A DNA stretch of 64,000 bases from Acidobacteriota bacterium. GTDB taxonomy: Bacteria; Acidobacteriota; Terriglobia; Bryobacterales; Bryobacteraceae. Made by a program: the position numbers and the translations under genes. Within the stretch, counting starts at the first letter, position 1. Every line of letters begins with the position of its first letter. Shown here one piece after another: positions 36,625 to 44,946 of this stretch. The notes under the pieces were generated by a model. That model did not search any database. It was not told where the DNA came from and saw nothing but the letters and a program-made list of their open reading frames with translations. The stretch spans positions 229,386 to 293,385 of the forward strand of contig JACTMJ010000017.1 of assembly GCA_014584705.1 (NCBI GenBank), given 5' to 3'.

Positions 36625-37982
36625 GCGCGGCGGAAGGGCAGCGGTCGTTCCGGCCCGTCCTCGGGTTGCCGGGCCTCATCCTGTTCGGCATTGCCTTCAT
36701 CACGCCCACGGCTCCGTTTCCGGTGTTCGGCATCGTCAGCAGTGTTTCCCACGGCCACATGGCGCTCGCCTACGTCTTTGCGATGTTTGCCATGGTGCTC
36801 ACCGCGTTGAGTTACGGGAGAATGTCCGCCGCTTATCCCGCGGCCGGGTCCGCCTACACCTTCACACGGCGCTCGCTCCATCCCATCCTGGGCTTCGTCA
36901 CGGGATGGACGATGCTGCTGGATTACCTCCTCATCCCCATGCTCAGCGTGATCTATATTTCCCTCACAGCCGCAAGACTCGTTCCGGAGATCCCTTACGA
37001 AGTCTGGATCGTGACCGTGGCGTTCCTCATCACGGCCGCGAATCTCTTCGGTTTGAGGATTACGAATCACGCCAATCTGGTGATGACCGTCATCATGTCG
37101 GTCTCCGTCATCTGGTTCGTCGTTGCCGCCGTGCGTATTCTTGGAGCCAGCCCAGGCTCGGCGAGCCAGTTCACTTGGAAACCCTTTTACAACCCTGAGA
37201 CCTTTTCGCTAAGCACGGTGATGGCGGGAACTTCGATCGCCGCCTTCAGCTTTCTGGGCTTCGACGGCATCAGCACCCTTGCCGAAGATACCCGTAACCC
37301 GCGGCGCGATATCGGCCGGGCCACGGTGCTCGTCTGCCTGATTGTCGCCGCGCTCTTCATCCTGCAAGCCTACCTGGCGCAATCGCTCTGGCCGGATTTC
37401 ACAAGCTATCCCGATGTGGACACCGCGTTCCTTGATGTGGCGCGTCTCGCCGGCGGCGATGCGCTCTTCTCGCTTGTCACGTTCGTTCTCCTAGTCGCGG
37501 GCTTGTCGAGCGCCGTCGCCGGCCAGGCCAGCGCTTCCCGCCTGCTCTTTGGTATGGGCCGGGACCGCCTCCTGCCCCACAAAATATTCACCTACATCCA
37601 CCCGCGCTTCTCCACGCCCACTTTCGGCGTGCTCACTGTCGGTCTGGTTTCCGTCATCGGCGGCTTCTTCTTCTCCTTCCGGCTCGCCGCGGAGGCCGTC
37701 AATTTCGGCGCTCTCTTCGGCTTCATGTGCGTCAATGTCTGTGTTGTGCAGCACTACTTCTTCCGGAATGCGGAGCGCGGTGTCTCCGGCTTCTTGCGGA
37801 ATCTCCTCCTGCCCGTCGCGGGCTTTCTCGTGTGTCTCTACGTCTTCGGGAATCTGTCGTCAATCGCCCTGTGGATTGGTGCCATCTGGTGCGCCTGCGG
37901 CATCCTTGGTTTGGCGATGCGCACGCGCGGCTTCCAGACTGATCTGGATGCCTTGATTCCCGCTGAGATTCCCGTGGAGTAG
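36621..37982 (+). CDS. APC-family permease
   Basis: A 453-residue transporter of the amino acid-polyamine-organocation superfamily, with about twelve membrane segments. Family marks are GIAFITPTAPFPVFGIV in the first helix, SYGRMSAAYPAAGSAYTFTRR, FSFLGFDGISTLAEDTRNPRRDIGRA and GMGRDRLLPHKIFTYIHPRFSTPTF. The pattern resembles putrescine/amino acid importers rather than the LAT-like permease at 3.8 kb. ATG 36621 overlaps the stop of the M20 gene by four bases. It closes the receptor-hydrolase-M20-permease operon and faces the DUF4091 gene convergently with a 3-base gap. Confidence 0.92.
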   Translation: MSAAEGQRSFRPVLGLPGLILFGIAFITPTAPFPVFGIVSSVSHGHMALAYVFAMFAMVLTALSYGRMSAAYPAAGSAYTFTRRSLHPILGFVTGWTMLLDYLLIPMLSVIYISLTAARLVPEIPYEVWIVTVAFLITAANLFGLRITNHANLVMTVIMSVSVIWFVVAAVRILGASPGSASQFTWKPFYNPETFSLSTVMAGTSIAAFSFLGFDGISTLAEDTRNPRRDIGRATVLVCLIVAALFILQAYLAQSLWPDFTSYPDVDTAFLDVARLAGGDALFSLVTFVLLVAGLSSAVAGQASASRLLFGMGRDRLLPHKIFTYIHPRFSTPTFGVLTVGLVSVIGGFFFSFRLAAEAVNFGALFGFMCVNVCVVQHYFFRNAERGVSGFLRNLLLPVAGFLVCLYVFGNLSSIALWIGAIWCACGILGLAMRTRGFQTDLDALIPAEIPVE

Positions 37983-37985
37983 GCG

Positions 37986-39716
37986 CTACTGCTGGCGCGT
38001 GGGTGGCTTCGTCTCGCTGACGAGTTTCAGCAGTTCCAGCCGCGCCTCCGCGTAACGTGCCGGGTCTGTCGAGTAGCCTTCAATGGAGGGCGTTAGCTTC
38101 GTGGCCAGTGCGTCCGCTTGTGCCTTTGCCCCCCTCGCGGCCAGCACCTGCAACAATTCCGCTTCTTCGAAGCCGTCGCGCAGGTTCTCGAATCGTACCG
38201 AGCTTAGGGGCTCTCCATCCGGGCCTGGATACAGCAGCCATCCGTCCCCCCAGGGCCACTTTGTTCGCTTCCATCGCGTTCGCGTGTCGCCCGCCGCAAA
38301 GTTCGCCCAATCCCGGTTGTTCACATTCCCTCCCCACTGGTTGAGACCCCAATACTCGAACCCGGAAATGCCGTAGCGATACGTGAGCCATCCAATTGCC
38401 CGGGCGTCCGCTCCGGGATACTCGATAAAGAGATTTGGGTGCTCATGCGGCCACACGCAAACCGCCCAGATCACCTGCTTGCCGGACTGTCTCACCGCTT
38501 CCGCCCGCGATGAGTCGTACTGGCGAATGTAGACGTCCAGCACGTCAGTGAACGGCGATAGCTCCTGCACCGCCTTTGGCTGGTTCAAGCACAGCCAGGT
38601 GTTGAGGTCCGGCACGACGCTCTTGACGAACCGATAGTTCTCCTTCACGGTGTCCCATTGCTTCTGGGGAGGCTCGTCCACGTTGTAGACATACGCTTCG
38701 TGCAGACGCCCCTGCTCTCTCAAGTGGCCCGCGTATGCCCGGAGGAGCCCTGCCATCTGGTCACGCTCCAACTGAGGCATCTGGCTATAGGAGCGCTCCC
38801 GATCGAAGATGGCGATGGCGTATTGGCGCATGCCATATTCGCGGCCGATGGCTCCGAGTTCGTCCACCCGCCGAAAATCGTAATTTCCGGTCGTCCCTAG
38901 CACCGGCCACACCAGTGCCCCGCTAGCGGGGTTGGAAATCATTTCCGCCGTCGGGCCGAGCGGTCCGGAGGTCTCCGGGGTCCGCACGGCGATGCCATTC
39001 CAGCCCATCATCATGTCGAAGGTCGGCCCGAGATGCTGGGAGAAGGCCTTCCTCACCCATCGCTTGTAGAGCGCGAAAAAGGCGTTGCCAGTGATGCCTC
39101 CCTCCGGACGGTAGTAGGCGCTCAGGTTGCCGGGAGGGAGGAATGCCGCGTTTCGGTAGTACTGCTCCCGGGGCACTTCCGCTGGCCAGATTACCACCTT
39201 GCATTCCGAGTTCCAGTGCTTGCTTCCGGCGCGAACCTTCAACCGGAACGGGTAGGTCCCCGGTGCCGCCCCTCGCGGCGTAACCACGTTCACCCAAACC
39301 GGCTGTGTTTCTCCCGCTGCGACCTGGAACGGACGGTTGGGGAGCAGCGGGTCCGGCCACCAGCCCACATATCCAACACCCTTTTCCTTCGCCCACGGTC
39401 TTCGGTCATTCGCAACTGTTTCCACGAAACCCACCAGATGGAGCTCCACCGTGAACGGGGTGCCCTCCGGCACCTCCGTCTCCACGGAAACGGTTTGGTC
39501 TCCGCTTCCCTCCATTGCCTCCACCGCCAGTTGGACAGATTCTGTTTCTCCAGTAGCTGTAGAAATAGTCCAGCTGGGAACGATCTGGATCTCCCCTCTA
39601 AGGTGCGACTTCACAAGCGGCGAGAAGAAGCCCGTTCGGATCTGCGCTCCGCATTGTTGTGGAAACCCCAATAAGATCAGGTAGACCAGTAGTGCCAATG
39701 AAGCAGAAATCCGCAT
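37986..39716 (-). CDS. DUF4091 glycoside-hydrolase-like secreted protein
   Basis: A 576-residue exported protein with a signal peptide (residues 1-24, ending QCGAQ). It has an N-terminal beta-sandwich (SVQLAVEAMEGSGDQTVSVETEVPEGT) followed by a TIM-barrel-like part with DMMMGWNG, YVYNVDEPPQKQWD (a likely catalytic or substrate acid) and the DUF4091 tail YRYGISGFEYWGLNQW and WGDGWLLYPGPDGEPLSSVRFENLRDGFEEAELL. Function is not established; the fold and conserved acids point to glycan hydrolysis. ATG 39716 has AGGAAGGA upstream; the longer frame is not supported. An AGTGTG/CACACT inverted repeat lies about 70-95 bases upstream. Confidence 0.85.
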   Translation of the reverse strand: MRISASLALLVYLILLGFPQQCGAQIRTGFFSPLVKSHLRGEIQIVPSWTISTATGETESVQLAVEAMEGSGDQTVSVETEVPEGTPFTVELHLVGFVETVANDRRPWAKEKGVGYVGWWPDPLLPNRPFQVAAGETQPVWVNVVTPRGAAPGTYPFRLKVRAGSKHWNSECKVVIWPAEVPREQYYRNAAFLPPGNLSAYYRPEGGITGNAFFALYKRWVRKAFSQHLGPTFDMMMGWNGIAVRTPETSGPLGPTAEMISNPASGALVWPVLGTTGNYDFRRVDELGAIGREYGMRQYAIAIFDRERSYSQMPQLERDQMAGLLRAYAGHLREQGRLHEAYVYNVDEPPQKQWDTVKENYRFVKSVVPDLNTWLCLNQPKAVQELSPFTDVLDVYIRQYDSSRAEAVRQSGKQVIWAVCVWPHEHPNLFIEYPGADARAIGWLTYRYGISGFEYWGLNQWGGNVNNRDWANFAAGDTRTRWKRTKWPWGDGWLLYPGPDGEPLSSVRFENLRDGFEEAELLQVLAARGAKAQADALATKLTPSIEGYSTDPARYAEARLELLKLVSETKPPTRQQ

Positions 39717-40357
39717 CGGGTCCTTCCTCTCCGCGAGTCCATTCTGGATCTCACATCGCAAGAATTCGGTTTTGTCTTTTTCCAGTGTGTGATAAAACAA
39801 GCCCACACTCAACGCCAAAATTGTAGCTTCCCCCTCCTTTCCAGCCCCTCAATCGTGGATGGAAGCCGGCGGAATGGCAACCGAACCCGGTTGCCGCCTC
39901 CGTCTGAAGATTTCGCGGACATTCCGGGTAGCTCCGTGCGTCGAAGGGAGCAGCTCAAATCCTGCTTCTAATCCATATTTCTCAAGTTCCCGTCGAAGTA
40001 CCAAACCACCTTCCGGTTGTGGCAGTATATTGCCCGAACGGCCTCGAAGGAAAGGAATCCACAATTGCGCTCTTGTTGCCACGCCGTCCGCTTCTCCTAA
40101 CCCCCTGATTTCATTCCATTTCGATTGTGGAAGTACTGTGGAAACTCTGTGATAATGGTAAGAACCCTACAAGATATAGAATCTTATTCATTGACAGCCC
40201 CTATGGGTTGGGGTAGAGTCTCAGATGTTCCCTACGCGCGCCGCCGCGTGGCATTCTCATCGCGTTACTGGCAATTTCCTTCCGGCAGCGATCGTTTCGC
40301 TCCGGTTTTTCGCGTCACGGGGGAACGCAAAGCAGGCTATTTCAAGGCAGGTAAGGT
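39717..40357. other. Intergenic region between DUF4091 gene and nrdJ
   Basis: About 640 bases with lower GC than the flanking genes. It holds the DUF4091 ribosome site, an inverted repeat (39784-39789 with 39804-39809), and the nrdJ promoter and leader. A 77-codon minus-strand frame (39849-40082, GTG start) is open but has poor codon bias and no recognised family, so it is not called as a gene. No cobalamin riboswitch consensus was recognised in the nrdJ leader. Confidence 0.6.
40191..40219 (+). promoter_or_regulatory. Promoter of nrdJ
   Basis: TTGACA at 40191-40196 and TAGAGT at 40214-40219 are separated by 17 bases. Transcription starting near 40226 would give a leader of about 130 bases before ATG 40358. 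Confidence 0.65.
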
Positions 40358-43186
40358 ATGGGTCAATTAGCTGTGGATCTCGGAGCTAGAATCGAAAGCG
40401 TGAAGCGCAGTCTCCCCATGGAAAATCGGAAGGGTATGTACTTCCCTCGGTATTTCACCGCCAATCTCCCGGAGGGGCAATCCCCCTATGATCAGATCTC
40501 CTGGGAGAAGCGGGTCTCTTCCATCACCAATTCCAAGGGCGAGACGATTTTCGAACAGCATGACGTCGAGATTCCGGCGGATTGGTCCCAGACTGCCACC
40601 AACATCGTTGTCTCGAAGTATTTTCACGGGAAGATGGGTGCGCCGGACCGCGAATTCTCCGTGCGGCAACTGATTCACCGCGTCGTGGATACCATCGCCG
40701 ATTGGGGCCTGGCTGACCGCTACTTCGCATCCGCCGAGGATGCGGACCACTTCCGCGACGAGCTGGCCCATCTGATGCTCACGCAGAAGGCCTGCTTCAA
40801 CTCCCCGGTCTGGTTCAACGTCGGCGTGCGCGATCTGCGCGGCTACGGCTTCACCTATGACCGCCCTTCGGATTCCGTGAAAACGCTTGCCGAGGCCGGC
40901 AAGAAACCACAGTGCTCGGCCTGCTTCATCATCTCCGTCAAGGACTCGCTCGAATCCATCCTCGACCTTGCCAAGACCGAAGGCATGCTCTTCAAGTGGG
41001 GCTCGGGCACCGGCACCAATCTTTCCGCCTTGCGCGAGGAAGACGCCCATCTCTCCGGTGGCGGCCGCGCCTCCGGCCCGCTGAGCTTCATGAAGGGTTT
41101 TGACGCCTTCGCCGGCGTGATCAAATCCGGTGGCAAGACTCGCCGCGCCGCCAAGATGGTCATCCTCAATGCGGATCACCCCGATATCGAAGAGTTCATC
41201 TGGTGCAAGGCCAAGGAAGAGAAGAAAGCCCATACCCTGATTGGCGCGGGCTACGATTCCTCGCTTGACGGCGAGGCGTATTCCTCCATCTTTTTCCAGA
41301 ACGCCAACAACTCCGTCCGCGCCAACGATGAGTTCATGAGCGCGGCGGAGACCGGCTCGGACTTCTGGACCAAGTCCGTCTTCACCGGTGCGCCCCTCAA
41401 CTGCTACAACGGAAAGGATCTCCTGAACCAGATCGCCGAAGCCACCTGGCAATGCGGCGACCCTGGAATGCAGTTCGACACCACCATCAATCGCTGGCAC
41501 ACCTGCAAGAACACCGCTCGCATCAATGCGTCGAACCCTTGCAGCGAATATATGTTCCTGGACGATTCGGCCTGCAATCTTGCCAGCTTCAACCTGCACA
41601 AGTTCACCAGGGCTGATGGCACGTTCGATGTCGAGGCCTTCCGCCACGCGGTGGATACGATGATCACCGCGATGGAGATTCTGGTGGACAATGCCGCCTA
41701 TCCCACGCAGCAGATTGCGCAGAACTCGCATGATTACCGCCCGCTCGGCCTCGGCTACGCCAATCTCGGCGCCATGCTGATGGCCATGGGCATTCCCTAC
41801 GATTCAGAAGAAGGGCGCTCCATCGCCGGGGCCATTACCGCCGTCATGTGCGGACAGGCATACCTCACCTCCGCCCGCATCGCGGAGGGTACGGGGCCCT
41901 TCCCCGGCTACGCCCGCAATGAAGAACCTTTCCTTGGCGTCATCTCCATGCACCGCGATGCCGTTTCCGGCCTCGATCCCCGGCTCTGCGGCGAAGAGCT
42001 GTTTGAGGGCGCCCGGGAGTGCTGGGATATGGCTCTCGAAATGGGCCGGCTGCACGGCTATCGCAATGCCCAAACCACCGTGCTCGCCCCCACCGGCACC
42101 ATCGGCTTCATGATGGATTGCGACACCACCGGTATTGAGCCGGATCTGGCTCTGGTGAAGTATAAGAAGCTGGTTGGCGGCGGCGTGATCAAGATCGTCA
42201 ACAACACCGTGCCGCAGGCTCTCCTGCGCCGCGGCTACACGCCGGAGCAGGTGGATGCCATCGTCAACCACATTGACGCCACCGGAACCATTGAGGGCGC
42301 GCCGCACATCAAGCCGGAACATCTCGCGATCTTCGATTGCAGCTTCAAGCCGCAGAACGGCAAACGCTTCATCCACCACATGGGTCACGTCAAGATGATG
42401 GCCGCCGCCCAGCCCTTCATCTCCGGAGCCATCTCGAAGACCATCAACATGCCGGAGCACTCCACCGTCGCCGAGATTGCCGACGCATATCTGCAAAGCT
42501 GGAAAATGGGCCTCAAGGCCGTCGCCATCTACCGCGACAACTCGAAGATGGTGCAGCCCCTCAGTTCCGGCTCCGCCAAGGGTGCCAGCAACGCGCAGGT
42601 GGCGGTGAAGGAAGTGGTGAAGGAAGTCGAGAAGATCGTCTACCGCCCCGTCCGCCGCAAGCTCCCCGATGAGCGTTCCGCCATCACCCACAAGTTCTCC
42701 ATCGCCGGCCACGAGGGTTACTTCACGGTGGGCTTGTACGAAGACGGTATGCCGGGCGAAATCTTCATCTCGATGGCCAAAGAAGGCTCCACCATCAGTG
42801 GCCTGATGGATAGCTTCGCCACGGCCATCTCCTACGGCCTGCAGTATGGCGTCCCGCTGAAGTTCTTCGTCGATAAGTTCAGCCACGTGCGCTTCGAACC
42901 GAGCGGCTGGACGGGGAACAAGGATATCCCCTACGCGAAGTCCATCATGGATTACATCTTCCGCTGGATGGGCAACCGCTTCCTGGGCTCCGAGTACGCC
43001 CTAGGCGAAGCCCCGGCCAGCGTCGGCAAACTGGAGCCCACGGAACCCGACCTCCAGCCCGCGCTCCCCTTCGAAGAAGCCGTCCAAGCCGATGCGCCAA
43101 GCTGCAGCGAGTGCGGCAGCATCATGACCAGGAACGGCTCCTGCTACAAGTGCGGCAACTGCGGCACGACGAGCGGCTGCGGGTAG
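40358..43186 (+). CDS. nrdJ: Adenosylcobalamin-dependent ribonucleotide reductase (class II)
   Basis: A 942-residue vitamin B12-dependent reductase that makes deoxyribonucleotides without an oxygen-requiring subunit. The barrel has FNSPVWFNVG, the redox cysteine in KPQCSACFIISV, the radical-site region NPCSEYMFLDDSACNLASFNL (with Cys and Glu) and LAPTGTIGFMMDCDTTGIEPD. The C-terminus ends in a cysteine-rich zinc-ribbon-like tail (CSEC, CYKCGNCG, GCG) that re-reduces the active site. ATG 40358 follows AAGG; an ATG at 40418 is the alternative. No NrdAB or NrdD is seen here, so this may be the main reductase and would make growth depend on B12. Confidence 0.95.
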   Translation: MGQLAVDLGARIESVKRSLPMENRKGMYFPRYFTANLPEGQSPYDQISWEKRVSSITNSKGETIFEQHDVEIPADWSQTATNIVVSKYFHGKMGAPDREFSVRQLIHRVVDTIADWGLADRYFASAEDADHFRDELAHLMLTQKACFNSPVWFNVGVRDLRGYGFTYDRPSDSVKTLAEAGKKPQCSACFIISVKDSLESILDLAKTEGMLFKWGSGTGTNLSALREEDAHLSGGGRASGPLSFMKGFDAFAGVIKSGGKTRRAAKMVILNADHPDIEEFIWCKAKEEKKAHTLIGAGYDSSLDGEAYSSIFFQNANNSVRANDEFMSAAETGSDFWTKSVFTGAPLNCYNGKDLLNQIAEATWQCGDPGMQFDTTINRWHTCKNTARINASNPCSEYMFLDDSACNLASFNLHKFTRADGTFDVEAFRHAVDTMITAMEILVDNAAYPTQQIAQNSHDYRPLGLGYANLGAMLMAMGIPYDSEEGRSIAGAITAVMCGQAYLTSARIAEGTGPFPGYARNEEPFLGVISMHRDAVSGLDPRLCGEELFEGARECWDMALEMGRLHGYRNAQTTVLAPTGTIGFMMDCDTTGIEPDLALVKYKKLVGGGVIKIVNNTVPQALLRRGYTPEQVDAIVNHIDATGTIEGAPHIKPEHLAIFDCSFKPQNGKRFIHHMGHVKMMAAAQPFISGAISKTINMPEHSTVAEIADAYLQSWKMGLKAVAIYRDNSKMVQPLSSGSAKGASNAQVAVKEVVKEVEKIVYRPVRRKLPDERSAITHKFSIAGHEGYFTVGLYEDGMPGEIFISMAKEGSTISGLMDSFATAISYGLQYGVPLKFFVDKFSHVRFEPSGWTGNKDIPYAKSIMDYIFRWMGNRFLGSEYALGEAPASVGKLEPTEPDLQPALPFEEAVQADAPSCSECGSIMTRNGSCYKCGNCGTTSGCG

Positions 43187-43665
43187 GAAGAAAGTTCTTT
43201 GATGACTTCGCGCCGCATGTTTCGCACGTCTGGCGGGGAATCCTGCCTCCTCCGCCGTGCGCATCGGTATTCTGTCGCGTTCGGGTGTGCTCACCGCTCA
43301 ACAGAGATCCCGAAGCGGTTCTTGCTGCACGGAGGTTGATCCAAGGCACACATCGTTCTGTGAGATTCGCAAGACTTCGCTATTCGATAGGATTCTCAGG
43401 ATGCGCCCCGGTCGGCTCTCGCGCAGTCCCTGGCCACGGACTATAGGCGGTTTCCCCAGGGAGATGTTTGATTCTGCTCCAGCTTTCATGAAGGGCCGAC
43501 AGCATAGCGTCGGCCCGTGCCTTGACATCCTCAAGTTGCTTGACGGAAGATGCGGATTGCTTTGCAGCGGAATCGTGTGGGTGAATGCCTGGTGACTCTT
43601 CCATCCCTCGCGCCATTGGCATCTCGCGCCCCAATGTCCACGGAGTTAAACAGGAGAAACCTGTA
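43187..43665. other. Intergenic region between nrdJ and the aldose epimerase
   Basis: About 480 bases without a convincing gene. It holds an 8-bp perfect stem-loop (43493-43500 with 43509-43516, GGGCCGAC/GTCGGCCC) and, near its end, the epimerase ribosome site AGGAG (43652-43656). A 78-codon minus-strand frame (43380-43616) with a helical, Lys/Glu-rich middle is possible but unsupported. Confidence 0.6.
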
Positions 43666-44850
43666 ATGAAAGTGAGTGCTTCGAACAAGCGCCTCCCCTG
43701 GATTGCGGTGCTGGCCGCTGTGATGTTGTTGCTAACCGGCTGCGCCGAGCAGACCGCCGTCAAGGAGAATCCCGTGCCGTTGACTCTCGAAACGAAGCCC
43801 TTTGGCAAGACGCCGTCGGGCGAAGATGTGACTCTCTACACCCTCAGGAACTCGCACGGGATGGAAATCAGCGTGACGAACTATGGCGCGATCCTCACCT
43901 CGGTCAAGGTGCTGGATGCCAAAGGCCGGATTGCGGATGTTGCCTTGGGTTTCGATTCGCTTGACGGTTATCTCGAGAAGCAGCCCTACATGGGGGCCAC
44001 CGTCGGACGCTACGCCAACCGTATCGCCAAGGGCAAGTTCGTTCTGAATGGGAAAACCTACACCCTTGCCATCAACAATGGGGCGAACGCATTGCACGGC
44101 GGTCTGCGAGGCTTTGACAAGAGGGTGTGGAACGCGAACGCCGGGAATTCCGACCGTGGTCCGTCCGTCGAACTCACTTACGTCAGTCCCGATGGCGAAG
44201 AAGGCTACCCCGGCACGCTAACTACCGTTGTCACGTACACCCTTGGCAACGACGACAGCGTCCATATTCACTACAAAGCCACCACCGACGCGGATACGGT
44301 CCTGAACCTCACCAACCATTCCTACTTCAATCTGGCCGGTGCGGGCAAAGGCACGATTCTCGACCACATGATCACCATTAACGCGGATCGCTTCACCCCC
44401 GTAGATAGCGGACTCATTCCCACCGGAGAGCGGAGAAGCGTCGAGGGCACGCCATTCGACCTCCGCACGCCCACCGCCATTGGTGCCCGGATTGACGATA
44501 CGGGCGATGAGCAGATCAAGCTTGGGGGCGGCTATGACCACAACTTCGTTTTGAACGACGATAGTGGCAAGGTCCGCCTTGCCGCGAAAGCTCGGGAACC
44601 CGTGAGTGGCCGCGTGATGGAAGTGTTTACTGACCAGCCGGGTCTCCAGTTTTACACCGGCAACTTCCTTGACGGTTCCGTCACTGGCAAGGACGGCGTG
44701 CGCTACGGAAAACGCTTCGGGTTCTGCATGGAAACGCAGCACTTCCCGGATTCTCCCAATAAGCCGGATTTCCCATCGGTGGTTCTGAAACCGGGCGAGA
44801 CTTTTGAATCGACCACGGTATACAAGTTCTCCGCCGACGGAAGCAAATAG
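43666..44850 (+). CDS. Aldose 1-epimerase (galactose mutarotase), lipoprotein
   Basis: A 394-residue mutarotase that interconverts alpha and beta anomers of aldoses. Family motifs are NYGAILTSVKV, GATVGRYANRIAKGKF, NALHGGLRGFDKRVW, LTNHSYFNLAG (catalytic His), GYDHNFVL and FCMETQHFPDSPN (catalytic Glu region). The N-terminus is a lipoprotein signal peptide with lipobox LLTGC (Cys26), so the enzyme is anchored outside the cytoplasm, unlike the E. coli one. ATG 43666 has AGGAG nine bases upstream; the longer frame lacks this. It is convergent with the GH42-like gene and could act on sugars that enzyme releases. Confidence 0.92.
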   Translation: MKVSASNKRLPWIAVLAAVMLLLTGCAEQTAVKENPVPLTLETKPFGKTPSGEDVTLYTLRNSHGMEISVTNYGAILTSVKVLDAKGRIADVALGFDSLDGYLEKQPYMGATVGRYANRIAKGKFVLNGKTYTLAINNGANALHGGLRGFDKRVWNANAGNSDRGPSVELTYVSPDGEEGYPGTLTTVVTYTLGNDDSVHIHYKATTDADTVLNLTNHSYFNLAGAGKGTILDHMITINADRFTPVDSGLIPTGERRSVEGTPFDLRTPTAIGARIDDTGDEQIKLGGGYDHNFVLNDDSGKVRLAAKAREPVSGRVMEVFTDQPGLQFYTGNFLDGSVTGKDGVRYGKRFGFCMETQHFPDSPNKPDFPSVVLKPGETFESTTVYKFSADGSK

Positions 44851-44946
44851 CCAGGGTCAAAACTCGGTGTGTGCGCGGGCTGCGTTCGATGGGCATCGTC
44901 CGCCGAGAGAGCGCAGCCGGGGCCACACGCTTGGAGTTGTCCCTCC

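Noticed and set aside
39849..40082. 77-codon minus-strand frame upstream of nrdJ
   Set aside because: Poor codon bias for this genome, no family resemblance and no promoter; not enough to call a gene.
40160..40190. Possible NrdR box in front of nrdJ
   Set aside because: The stretch with ACAAGATATAGAAT is only loosely like the NrdR consensus and has no second copy at the usual spacing.
40220..40357. Cobalamin riboswitch in the nrdJ leader
   Set aside because: No B12-box-like sequence was seen; a covariance search would be needed to be sure.
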